Shown here one piece after another: positions 28,391 to 40,700 of a DNA stretch of 64,000 bases. Origin of the DNA: Puffinus mauretanicus (Eukaryota; Chordata; Aves; Procellariiformes; Procellariidae); NCBI GenBank assembly GCA_023333565.1, contig JAJKFH010000553.1, forward strand, positions 558,001 to 622,000, given 5' to 3'. The position numbers and the translations under genes are program-made. The notes beneath the pieces are model-generated. The model had not been told where the DNA came from, ran no database searches, and worked only from the letters and a program-made list of their open reading frames with translations. Within the stretch, counting starts at the first letter, position 1; the number at the start of each line of letters is the position of its first letter.

Positions 28391-31300
28391 CTAGGAGAGC
28401 AGTTTGCTTGTGACAATGAGCAGCAGCAACTGAATGACAGCTATGAAGAAGGAGCTGCTCTGAACCATGGAGACGGAGTTGCGGGTGGTGGTTGGTGGTG
28501 CTGTGGTTGGTGGTGCTGTGGTTTTTTCTGATTCTGAAATGGAAGAAAAGCCCCAGGGTTGATTAGAAGTCCAGAGGACGAGCTGAGCTGCAACCTACTC
28601 CAAGAGGCTACATTTAACTTATTTCTCAGAAATGAGGGGTCAAACCCATGGTAGGGGAATGGGATGTCTGAATATATCCACTGACATCAGTGGAGCATCA
28701 TTAGTATAGGCTCGAGGCTCCTGGGTGGTAGGGGATTCTCTGGAATACCAGAAACATTATCTGTGATGGCAAAGCCACAATTTCCACTTCGTATCTGCAT
28801 GACAGAATGAATAGGGGGATGAAGCCTGTGCCAATACCTGCAGAAATAAATCAGCCTGTCCACTTGTTTGTAGCTGTTTAATGTCCCTTAAAGCAAAAAT
28901 GAAGCTTGAAAAGGTTTTAAGTTCAACATTATAACCTGAAAAACCTCTAGCTAGCTCTAGCACTCTAGTGGCTTTGCTTTGTCTCCTGGCTATTGGAGAG
29001 AAGAGATATTTTTCGGCTGGAGGTACACTGAGTCCATCTTTCCCCTTTCCCAAAACACCAGAGCGCAAATGAAACCCTTGCTTGGTGTGTCATTCGCCCT
29101 GCTGTTTGGACTGCCCAACTGAAGCTTATTTACCTTTGTTCAGAGTCACAGTCTTGAACTCAGTGGATTTACCAGTGAAGGTGATATATGCCCTGTGGAA
29201 GGAGGGGAGAGAGAGGATATAAAGGGGACATTAAGAGCAGATGAAGAGACAGGAACTATGAAGTTATCCTGAGCTCACTTATATTGCCCTCCAGCCATAT
29301 TGCGCAGCTTTTTTTTTTTTTAACATCTGAAACACTGGTTCTTCATTATACTTTGGCTGCTTTACAGCCCTACTCTGGACATCGGGATAGGAATGCCTTG
29401 TAACAGGGTGGCAATTTCCTGTCATGATCTGCTCCTTGTAATTAGAATCACTATTGTCATGAACTATTGCATTCTTCCTTCCCGCAGATAAGGCCAATCA
29501 GGCTAATGGCTATGGTTTCCTTTGACAAATATTTCCCACTGATGCAATTCCATTAGTGTTAATGGAAACGAGAGCGGTGTTTAATCCATTCATTTCTGTA
29601 GAACCTACACCCCTACTAATGTGAGCAAGTCTTTAAACTACAAGACCGTCTCTGGGGTGACCTCTAGATATGGCTTTGCAGAAGGTGTTTCCTTGGTATT
29701 TTCAAGGAAAATCTGGACAAGGCTCAAGAGGTTTGTTTCAACCCCTGCTTTAGAGGTGGGGTCTTGATTCTGGGCGTCGTCAAGAGTTTACATAGACAAA
29801 TACTGTCCCAACTATATACTCCCACCCAATACTTAAAGGTGGAGTATAGTTTTACCTTATTTCCACGGAAGATATGTTACTGTCTGGAGATGTCCAGTTT
29901 GCCTCTTTCTGAGTGGCATTTAATATTGCTGTGTCAATAGAATTGCAGTTGTCCCTGTCTACCATCTTCCATTCTCCTATGGAGACATTTTGTGGGGATA
30001 AGGCTTGCAGTAAATACTCGGTCACATTCTTGTGGTCAGTGAGGTTTCTGTTGTCACTTATTGTAACTGGAAAAAGAGCAAGTTAGACAAAAAGTAAGTT
30101 GTCTATTTTGTAAGACAGCCATGTCCAGACTCCATGCCTTCGGGGTTTTCAGCCAAGGAAGTATTTGCTCGCATGGTGCTGTCTATGTGACACGAGTGCA
30201 CCAGAAGCCGGCAAAGACAGGGGTTGTACTATAGTCCTCCCCCAACCACAGGAAGAAGAACCTCCTCATCTGCCCCCTCCTCAGCTAGGGAATAGACTAG
30301 GAGGAACTCCTCAGTCACCAAATTCAGCCTCTGCTATTGTGGGTACCATATCTGTAAGCCAAACCAGAGCTCCTTGCGAGTAAATCTCTTCTGGATCCCA
30401 TGCAAATGGCAGGGGTGGAAAAGCTAAAAGGGACAAGCTTTTGGGCAGTCAGTTCCTCCCTTCAGCCCATAGCTGAGTGTGCCAGACCCCACCCTTCCTT
30501 CTCCATGTCTCTGCTCCGGGTTGCTCTTTCACAGCTGTGACTGGTCTGCACAGTGTTGCTGTGTATCATGCTTTTGTTGCAAGCAGAAATTGGACAATAA
30601 GCAAATGATGCAAGAAGATCTGCTTGCCAGGAACAAGCGACTCCCCAGCTGTGCCTGCCAGCCCAGGTTGCTGTGCATGCTGTACTGCCGTGGCCCTTAG
30701 CACCCTTCAGGTCAGGACTGTTTCAAATGAAAGCTGCTGAGACCGTCAGAAGCTAGAGGAGCTGATGTGAGACAGTAGCTAGCATCAAACTTGAATTCTG
30801 TGCTCAAAAAATGAAATAACAGCAGTGAACGAAACACCCCTCTATTAAAAAAACAACCAGCTGCAGTGGATGCTCCTTGGGTGAGATCCGAAGGAATCTA
30901 TGCCAATTTACACCAGCAGACTACCTCCTCTCTTGCAGGAAGGGATCAGGATGTCTCTCCTCCACTACTTTCCCAGCATTTAGGTTTTGCTGAACCTCAA
31001 GGCAAAGGGACATTTGTTGTCAGGTCTGGGAAACAGGGTCAGGCTGACATTTACTCTGTGGCTACGTTCTTTGTAGTATTAAAAGCCATTTTCTATGATT
31101 GATGCTGAATACCTGTCAGCATCAAAGTAAGCTCTTCACCTTTGTCTTTACAGCCATTACCATTGAGAAGGGCAAATTCTCAGGAAGAAGGAAAGAGAAC
31201 AAAACCACAAAACAATTTCCCCCCAAATTCCTTGTTTTCAAGAGCATTCAAATCCTTCTATGCAAGTTTAGGCAAAAAGATTAAGGGAGAAAAGAGAACC

Positions 31301-31708
31301 CTAAGGAAGGAAGGAGAATTTGGGACTGACCCTGTAGACATGAACATGAAATAGGAACAAAGGGGTAACAACTAGAGCCATTTACCTATCTCCTGCCTGA
31401 AATTAAAAAAAAAAAAAAAAATGTTAGACCTTGCATGTTTTAAACACATCTAAGAACACCAGAAGACTTAAGAAAACAGCTGGGTTAAGGGCAGAGGAGA
31501 CGCATTTCTGTGCAGTGTGAAAACTCTGAGATCTAGACAGAGATGGCTTACCTAGGTAGATTGTGTTTGCCTTGTATGCCTCAGGTGTCACGATTACAGT
31601 GAAATTGCCTGCAGTTGCATTCAGGAGCAAATTACATCTTTGTGTATATGCTGGGATGATTAGTGTCCCAATGAAGAGGAGTTGCACCAAGAAGAGGAAA
31701 GTTGCCAT
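28391..31708 (-). CDS. PLET1: Placenta-expressed transcript 1-like GPI-anchored glycoprotein
   Basis: PLET1 is a fast-evolving GPI-anchored surface glycoprotein of epithelial progenitors and placenta. The exons, transcribed right to left, are 31708-31552, 30066-29856, 29192-29134 and 28533-28391. They join in frame to 189 residues plus TAG. Residues 1-22 form a signal peptide (MATFLFLVQLLFIGTLIIPA). Eight N-glycosylation sequons lie at N30, N35, N60, N66, N79, N102, N109 and N116, with two cysteines (25, 93). A Thr/Pro stalk (TTAPPTTAPPTTT, 147-159) precedes a small/polar region and a hydrophobic C-terminus (FFIAVIQLLLLIVTSKLLS), which fits a GPI signal. The ATG at 31708 is chosen because it starts the signal peptide; the upstream in-frame GTG is not used. 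Identity rests on synteny next to PTS and on the W...DRDNC...W..P...NIS.VEI.A pattern shared with mammalian PLET1 as I remember it. Confidence 0.87.
28491..28520 (-). repeat. PLET1: 15-bp perfect tandem repeat in the PLET1 stalk
   Basis: Two identical 15-base units (plus strand GTTGGTGGTGCTGTG) in the last PLET1 exon encode the repeated TTAPP of the stalk. Each unit is five codons, so gain or loss would keep the frame. Confidence 0.9.
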
Positions 31709-31777
31709 GATCCACTTTGATGTCTCTGCTTCATGCACCTGCACCTGGGAACTGATAAAGCCTCACACTTTCCAACC

Positions 31778-31785
31778 TATTTATA
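31778..31785 (-). promoter_or_regulatory. PLET1: PLET1 TATA box
   Basis: The minus strand reads TATAAATA about 70 bases upstream of the PLET1 ATG. Transcription would start some 25-30 bases downstream, near 31750, giving a 5' UTR of about 40-45 bases. The surrounding DNA is not CpG-rich, fitting a tissue-restricted promoter. Confidence 0.7.
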
Positions 31786-34700
31786 CTCCATTTTTGATGA
31801 GGTAAATGCAAATATTTCCTCCTCCCCATCCAGCTCACATGTACACACCCCTGATGGGAGGTTTCACTCACGCTTTTAGAGATTACTTCCTTCTACCTGC
31901 TTAGCCTCTGAGTGAACTGATTAAAATAAAGGGGTGACCAGCTGAGAGGGATTAAAATGGACAGTGTGCATGTCACTCAGGAACCCACAGACTGGAAATC
32001 AAGTCTTTGCCTGCCTACATCCCTTGAGCTGCCTTTGCGTGGTGAACACTGTGTTGTGTGCCTGTAACCTCTTGCAGAAGCCTGCATTCTGGAAATGTGG
32101 AGGAGCATCTGCAGTCCTGTTTCCAGCCCTGGTCCAGGCTTTTCTTAAAGGCCAAACAATTCCAGAAAGTGTGGAAAAGCCAGCAGGGGTACATCCTTGT
32201 AGACATGTTCAAATATAGCCTCTACTCCTGCTTGGAGAAAGCTGGGTAGTGAAGGGCCAAGAGCCTGTGAAAGGATGGTCTGTCTGACCCTGGACCATAA
32301 CCCCTTTCACAACACTTCACTGATGAACGCAGCATGTATTTGTTAGGGGACAGATCACCTATGTGATTCTTCTCGAGCAGTACCATGACAAGTCATTTTA
32401 ACTGTACCCCTCAAATAATACTATATGAAAAAAAGATCGAGTTTTTTTTTTTTTCTTTTCACTCCTTCCTCTTGCCTGAATTTCCCCATTCTCCCTTACA
32501 GGCCATTGGCCGGGGATCTCAGAAGCTGGTTTTGCAAGTGCTCTTTGAGCCATTGGGGTGGTGCTGATGCAGGGTGAGTTATATCAGCACTGCTGAGAAA
32601 GGGAGCACTGCCCCATTTCTGCGAGCAGGAAGGGTTCCTCCTGCATGCCTTCCACCTTGTTGATAAAGGAGCAGCGGGTACCGTCCAGAATGAAACCCAG
32701 AGTGGGTGACACCAGTAATTAGAGATGGTGATGATCCTGAATCAGTTCCCCTGAAATAGAGATCACTCCAGAACCTGTTCCCAGTGCTAATTCCACTGAG
32801 GGCAGTTATTCCCAGCAGTCAAAATGAGCAATACGCTGAATGCATAGGTACTCCAGATGAGCTGAATCCTCAAAAAGGAGAAGAGTATGCCCTTTCTTTC
32901 CCCCTATCTGCCTTACACTTGCAGGCATATCATTGGCAGCCCACAGGAAGCTCCTGAAGGCATTTTTGATGCCCTCATGCTGTAGTTTTGTCAAGCCCAC
33001 CTCCTCCGCTTCGTCCCAGGCTCTGCTGAGTCACCCGTGTGGGTGGGTGAGTGGGAGGTCTGGATTTCCCTCCCTGTGCTCAACTTCCCTTTTTCCAGCC
33101 CCAAAGCACTTTGCCCAGGCAGGCCTTACCACCCTGCCAGTCGCCCACAGGTTTAGAAAGAAGCTGTTGTGTTAAACGTTTCAAATAAAAGTTGAACAGA
33201 AGTGGGAGAAACAGGGCAAGTGCAAGAAAAAGAATAGGTGAGTTCAGGACAAGCAGAGTAAAAGGAGAGCAGCAGAAAACAGGCCAGAGGAAGAGAGGAT
33301 GTGTTGGAAGAGCTGACACATGTTCAGTGATGCTAACATTGGTTGGAGGTAAACTTGACCCTAATGCAGAGAGTGTGGAGAAAATGAGAAACGGAGCTTT
33401 TCTGGCTGGTTAAGTTCACAGAATCAAATCCTCCTGCAGGGCCTCATTTCCTTGTGGTTTTCTTCCTTGCCTTCTGCCCTACTGGGAGATTCTCTTGGCA
33501 GTGTCTGCCGCTCCACTGATGCCCAGCGTCAGTGGGCAGCACAGTGCTGCATTCAGAAATGCTCTGCATGTTCCCCCCATGCAGAGAAGCAGGAGAGAGT
33601 GCTCCAAAGGAACCATAGGACTGCAAGTCCCCTGGAAACAGGAACTGTTCTCCCCCACTTGTTGCACAACCTTTTCTGCAAGCACCTTGAGGAACACGGA
33701 AAGTAAGTCAGCACAATGAGAGCAAATGGAATGGGGAAAAAGCAAATAAAAATGGAAGCAGAGGGCTTTGCAAACACTACCTCACTTCTGACACTATTTG
33801 CCCTTGGCAGTTTCATCTGAAGTCTCCTTGCAAAATCTCAGTGTCATCTTTTAGTCGGTGAGGATGACTCAATATCACATCACTGGAACAAAGAGAGTTG
33901 AAAATAAATATGTTTGCCTCTCAGAGAGAATTCATTTTGGAAAAGAAAAGGCAGGATGGGATCGTGTCACATATATAACAAGGAAGACTCTGCTACAAAA
34001 ATTTCAGGGCAAAAGAGTTCTTTGTAAGTGATGGAAGTGACAATGTTTATTACGCTCAGTGATGTATGCTCAATGGGGCTTTTCAGTTTTGTTCCTCATC
34101 GGTTCTTGAAGAGGCTGAACTGGCCATGGGAAAGCAGGAGCTGAGGCCTGCCTTTGGGAGGGGCTATTGCCAGAAAGCTCTGTCAGGAGATGATCTCTGG
34201 GAAGCAATGGAATTAATATTTTTTAGCCCAAAAGGTGACTTCATAGTCCTTAATTTAGCCAGGGATAAGCCCATGTAATGAAGCAAATCAAAAGTGTGTG
34301 AAGTCCAGTGGAGGAAGGGCAAGGAGTAGAAATTACTCTGGGAGACTCACATCTGTGTTACAAAGAGGCATTTGAATCACAGGACTCATAAGGAGTCTGA
34401 GCGTCCAAAGTACCCAAAATATTTGGACCGAGCAGTAGGGTGGATGGAGCAGTAGCTGGCAGGGCCTAGACTGCTCAGCTGTGCTCAGAGCAGCATCAAA
34501 AAATGCCCCCAAGGAGCTGCAGGAGCCTAGCACGCCCCACGGCTCCCCTGGCTGTAACAGGAACAGACCCAGGACAGGGAAAGCAGCAGCTGGCCACTTT
34601 CGGGCTGGCAGATTAAAAGTCTGGTTTTCAGATGCCAAGATAAATACAGCCTCTGGGTAACAAGCAACCACTGGGCTCCCCAGCCACAGTTCTAATCCGC

Positions 34701-37700
34701 AATTCCTCAGTAAACACAAGAATGGTTTGGAAATGATTTAGGGGTGTTTCCCTGTCTCCCATCCACACTACAGGGGTTAAGCCATATGGAATGACCTGGG
34801 GTTTATTCCCTCTTGGCAAGCACACAGAAGTTACTCTCTTGTCTGTCTTTCTCTTTGCTAGCACAGTTGTGTGGTTCCTTCCCTATCCTGTCTTTTTGTG
34901 TATTTGTGGGCAAAACTTAAGCTAGAGCTATAATTTCCACAAGTTTCTTTCAAGGTCAAGTCATGGCCATTTTCGAGAAAACTTGTGCCGTTCTCTGCTT
35001 CCTTGCAACAGGTGGTTTCTGCCTCCCAGTACTGGCAGGGACAGCCATCTGGAGCAGGCCCTTTGCCTTGGTTCTGTGGGGAGGCTCCACTCTGCCCTGC
35101 ATGTTCCTGTCGATGACATGCAGGGGGAGGTGGAGGTGGACAGCAGCAGCAAGGAGAGCTAGGGCTACAGTACTCCCCCACCACTCATGTGCTGAGGGAG
35201 CAAGTATGAGCACACGAGACTCAGACTCCGGATTGCATTTCTCGGTATTCCCCAGGGGAGTGACCCAGGGAGTAACTCAGAAGCTGCAGCCCCCATGGCT
35301 CATGTCTTCCAGGGGCTTCCTGAAAGCCTGAGATGGCAATCTGGCTCTTAGGAGTTGGAAGGGAGGTGTCTCAGCAGCTCTCTTGCTGTGTACAACCAGA
35401 CTTCTGGGTCTGATGGTCCCTGGGGGGTGTCCACACAGCTCTTTGAGCTTCTCAAAAGGCTCCATCTCTACAGACCAGGAGCTCCTGGAAGCCTGATGCT
35501 ATCTCATTCAAACAGTGGGGCCTCATGTCGCAGAGCATCACTGGGCATAGGAGTGGAGGCACTGCAGCTTGGCTCAGCTCAGAGCCTTCTGTATTGGCTG
35601 GTGCAGAGGGCATCTGGTCTCTGCTCCTTTTCCCTGCAGCAAATCCGCTCCTTTTTGTCTTCCCCAGAGTTAAGTGAATCATCCTTTTTGTGTGTAGAAG
35701 ACTGGAGGCCCCAGGCAAACAGCAGTGCTTTGAATTCAGGGCTCTGCTTCAGGAATGAAGGTGAAACCCTTCAGTGTATTGGCTGAGAGTTAACGGTCTG
35801 GGGAAGACCAGAAGCCAGGAAAGTGAAACCTTCACCTCGCATGTGCAACCCAGTAGGAGGAGAGGGCAAGTGAGAGGGTGTCTTTTTGGCAAAACTGCAG
35901 CAGTCTTGCAGAGAATAAACAATTGCATGCAACCACCTGCTTTGGAGCATGGAATCGTGAGTCACAGCTAAACTGGATCAGGCTGTCTCTCTGGCACTGG
36001 GGTTGCCACAGTGGGGTCACACTGGGATTGCCACACTTTGGGTCAAGCAGAGGCTAAGCTAGGGCCAGGGCAGGATGCTGAGGAAAGAAAGGAACAGAGG
36101 CAGCAAACACAGAGTCCTGTATATTCCCTGTCCTAGTACTGGATGGGACAGTCAGGTCTGTGCTGCAATTATCCTGTACAACAGGGCAGCACAGCCTTGT
36201 CCCCAGCACAACACTCCCTCCCCTGACTCGGGCATCCTCTCCACCTGGCTGCTGGCCCAGCATGGCAGAAGGGGACTGCCCAGCTCAGGGCAAGGAGAGG
36301 TATGTTTGCTCTGAGCTCCTCTACATGGGTTTATTGGACTATTTGCTCTGGGCAAAGGAGTCAAGGCAGTTGGGATTTACTGGCCTGTTTTGTAAACAGT
36401 GTGTTTTGTAAATGTAGGACGTTTTTTACTGCTTGGGCTGCTGAGCTGGCTTTAAAAGATTCCTTGTCCTGCTTGTGGTGTGGGGTGACTTACCGCTGCT
36501 GCGATGGACTGCACCTCTGGTCTGTCCAGGGGGTTTGGAGCCATCAGTGTCACAGCAGTTCTCTGCAGCTTCCAGGAAGCAGATGGAGGGCCCTGCCACA
36601 CACCACCTCCTGCCTCCATACAGGAGAGGAGAGAAAAACAGGGCGGGAGGGAGGAAGGCAGGCAGGGCCTTGTGACTTGCTGGAGTTGCAGATTGGATGA
36701 GGAATGCACTTTGCATCAGGAGTGAGCTGGGAGGCTGCCAGTCCCCCCACGTGTCCCAGGTTTGCTGCAGGGAAACACCTCAGTCCTGATCCTCTGCCAG
36801 CTAGGCTCTCAGGGTGTCCCTGGCATGGACTTTCCCACAGACAAACAGCAGAAGGAACCTTCAGTTTTAAAGCACTTTATCCTAGTCTGTTAGCCCTGAA
36901 GGGGCTTTATCCAGGCTTGAATAAGAAAAGGTGGATTGTTCTCTGCATTTGCCTCTGAGGGATAAGGTCCTAAAAGCCTCCTTGTTATCTACATCAGAAG
37001 GGCAGTTGGCTGCACAGAGAGGGAGGGCAGGTTTGCTCTGGCAGTTTGCAAGGGAGAAATCTGGTTTGAAGGACAAACATTTTGCAAAAGGGCACTTCCC
37101 TAAAGTGAGCAGTTTAACAAGGGAGTTTTCCTGCTTGGTCTCCATTGCTTCTTTGTACTTCCTCATGTAAACTTCTAGCCATTTGTCCCCTCCTCCAGTG
37201 GGTTTTACAGGTACAGCTTCCCACCATGCTGACATTCTGTCAGCCTGGCCACCTTCTCAGCCAGCTCCCCCTGCTCCTGCCCTGAACCCGCACGATGCTT
37301 CCTTTGAAAGGCTGGGAGGTGATGCAAGGTGGGATTGCCTGGGGAGGCAGGGAAAGGTAGGCAGACCTTAGTATGCCTTGACCTATAAGACAAAACGTGC
37401 ATGAAGTTACACCCCATTGTGCTGGAAGGCAGGGCCTGTTGCTGAAGGGTATGTATTGCACTTGAGTAAATGGGGCCTGGTCATTCTGGAGCAATAGGCT
37501 TGTCACAGCCTTATGCAAATGGACACTGTTTGCTCATGCAAACCTGCCTAAGGCAGAAAGATGAGACAGCCCAGGTGCAGGAGCTTTCCTGGTAGGTATG
37601 CAGAGGTCATTGCAAATCTCTTGTTTTGCACTGTGGACAGCCCAAGAAGATTGGTCCCCAAATGGTCCTTGATCACAAGAGATAGGAGAAATAGCAGCCA

Positions 37701-40700
37701 GGAGTTTGCATTCTCTGGGAATTGAAGGTCTACAGAACAGTGACTGGGTTTACTTGCCTCCTCTACCTCCTCTCTCCCCAAAATGGAGACAAGGTCTCTG
37801 CTGTTGCCTGCAGCCCCCCTGGACCATAGTCATTCCTGTCCTCTTTTTATGTCTGCTGAGCCTTTCTGGAAAGAAAGCCTTGTTGGCTGTCCCAGTGCCA
37901 CTACTGCAGTCCTTCCTGTTTCAGCATTTGGATGGTTTCCTGGGCTTTCCACTACAGTCCCTTCTGTCCCCAAACCTGGCCATGGGAAAGGGAGTGAAAT
38001 CTGTCCAGAGCAGTGCAGGTATTTCACTGCCATCTCTAGCAGGTCTGGTGCGAGGACAGACATCAGCACTGGGGTGCAAGTACTTGTGACACCTTCTTGT
38101 GGAACGGAGTTTGCCTCGGTGGGATCTGAGCTCTGCACATCCATACAGTGCATAGCAGGAGCTCAGCTGGCACCCTGTCACTGTGTCACATGGTTTATTT
38201 GCCTTTGGAAGGAAGTGTGTTTGTACAGAAGCGTTAGTTATCATGCAATGCAGAGGGTACACCCCTGTTTGCAGGAGTGATGGCTTCTGCCTCGGTGCCA
38301 GAGGCACAGGCAGCTGTCAGAGGCTCCCGTGCTGCGGGGGGGGGCTGCAGGGGAAGGCAGGTAGCCCCAGGAGTAGGGATTTGGGACAGGAGGGAGCAAT
38401 AGCCCTTGGGAAAAGCAGCTGATGGGAAAAGGGTGCCAGATGGAGACAGGCTGCCCCAGAGATGGCAGCAGCTTTCCACCAGCTGTGCCTGGGTTTGCTG
38501 TCCTGGTTCTGGTGTGTGCTGGCACAGGGCCAAGAAGAGGGGCTGGTAAAAACCTGCCCTCTCTCTGCCTGCCCCACTGCAGAGAAGGTCAGCCACCCCA
38601 GCTAGGCCCAGCACACCTGGGAATGTGACTGTCTTGTGGGGAATCATGTGGGTGCTGTCCCTAGAAACAATCTTCCTTTCTTTGGTGGCTGTGTGGGAAA
38701 CCACGCAATTTGTTAAGTCAAATGCTAACCCCAACAGTGAGTCTCTGATGCAGCTCAGTGAGAGGAGGTGTGGGGAAACCCTACCAGCCCCCAGGTTTCC
38801 CCATACACACTGGCTGCTCTCTTTCTGTCCTGTGGCAGGGGGAGTTGGGGTGCTGGCAGGGAGTGGGGAGCAGGGCAAGCTGCAGGGAACCTGGATGCCA
38901 GGTTGCACCATGGCTTTGATCCAGCCCCACTGCCTCCCACCTCCTGGAAAGCCATTTTGATCTGTGGCCTGATTTACATTTTACATACACCCTGTCACGC
39001 AGTGGCAGGAGCAGGCAGCATTGGGCTGGAGGAGGCAGGGATTCTGACGAGCCATGACTGCACACAAACAACCCTCAGGAAGGAGCAAAGGAGAAAGAGA
39101 GGATGTCTCTTCAGCCAGCTTTGCTTCTCGTGCACTCTCCTCCTCAAGTGCGCAGTCCACATGTCATCCCTCATGTCATCCATATCCACATTTCCAACAG
39201 TGGCCAAATGCCTGGGGTGCTGAGTGACGTGCAGGGTGTAGTTGGGAAGGGGGGTTTCTATTTCATATTCATTGCAGACTCTGAAGGGTGCTGTGGTTGG
39301 GTGAGGGGCTGAAAGAGTTAAGAGGGCTGAGGCTGAACTTCTCAGGTGTGAATGCTGCTGAGAGTATAAGTGGGGCTGGGGTGGAGCTGTGCTGTTTCTA
39401 CCCCTGTGGCAGTGGGAGAGCTAGAAGTACTGTTTCCTGCGTTGTTCATGATAAAGGTATGAGGGAAATCTGGTCTGAAGGGGGAAGCAAGGGGGGCTTT
39501 AAATGAGAAGATGGGGCTGTGGTGGTCTGGGGACTGCAGTCTTGGGCTGGATTTTGCCTGGCTTGCTCCCCCATTCCTGCCATAATCAGCTTTGCCTTTA
39601 AGAGCTGGGAAGGAGAGTATCTCTGCTAGTCACTGTCGTCCCCTCCTGCCTCCCAAGGCTGAATCCCCAAGTTTATTAGATTCCCTGATACTCGAATGTC
39701 AGGGAGACATCCCTGTCAGAATGTAGGGAGAAAAGAAGGGTATGCACAGGGAGGCAGGATGGTGTGGGATGCTGTGTTCATCTGGCATTTTTCTGTTGAA
39801 AGAGGCTATTTCTGGAGGTGGTAAGGAAGTGTGAGAACGTACTAGAGACGGCTTAGGTCACAGTGGCCAGTTGTGGAGATGTTATAGGTCCCAGGAGTTG
39901 GCAGGACCGAAGGTTGGTCCAAGGGCTTGCAAGCTCTGTCTGGGAGGCTGCTTTGAGTCTTGGACTTAGCAGCACGGTTGCACTGACGACTTTAACTAGA
40001 CAGCAGCGACCTCTTGTGAGAGCTGTGAGGATTATAAACCACCCTGGCAGCTTCCTAGACTTGCTTTTTCTAGCCTGGGAGATGGTGGCTGGATGGAGAG
40101 CCTTCCTCCAGTGGCCGGTGCTCCTTGGCTGCCAGCTGGCAAAGGCTTTGCCAGGCTGGGCAGCAGGCTGCAGCCTGTGGAAATGCCACGATTGCTAGCA
40201 CGGGGAGACGGGGAGGACTGCAGGAGTCTGGGGGGAGTGTCTGGACCTGAGGAAGCTCTACTGCAGAGAGCATTGCTCAACCTTGTGTATTTGGGTATAA
40301 AACACATGCTGAGGTCCTGAATATCCACTTAGGAAGGGAGCAAGTTAAATAGCTCCAGTACAAACCACTGATCCTTCTTGTATCCCCTTGTATCTGCCTT
40401 TAGGAAGAGCTGTGTGAGAAAGCACAAGTCCCTGACTTGGTTGCGCTCTGCTTTCCCCTCTAACAGTGAGCTCTCAGGGCAGGAATTGTCCTCCCAAACA
40501 TGAGCCTTAACTCTGAGCCTGTTCACAGCTCCAGATTTTCCCTCTGTGGGCACAGGTGTTTTAAGAACCTGTGAGGTTTTTCTGCTGTGTTACCTTTCCT
40601 GGCAGCACTTGATAGGGCAGATGGGACATATCAAAAGCTGATATCTGAGATGGGAGACAGCACCTGGAAGAATGCCTGATGCTACTGATACAGCTGCCAA

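Noticed and set aside
31709..31744. Upstream in-frame GTG extension of PLET1
   Set aside because: It does not begin with ATG and would place a polar stretch before the signal peptide. The ATG at 31708 gives a normal signal peptide and fits the TATA position.
38234..38911. 225-codon minus-strand open frame in GC-rich intergenic DNA
   Set aside because: Overlapped by many other frames on both strands, with no domain, signal sequence or exon structure.
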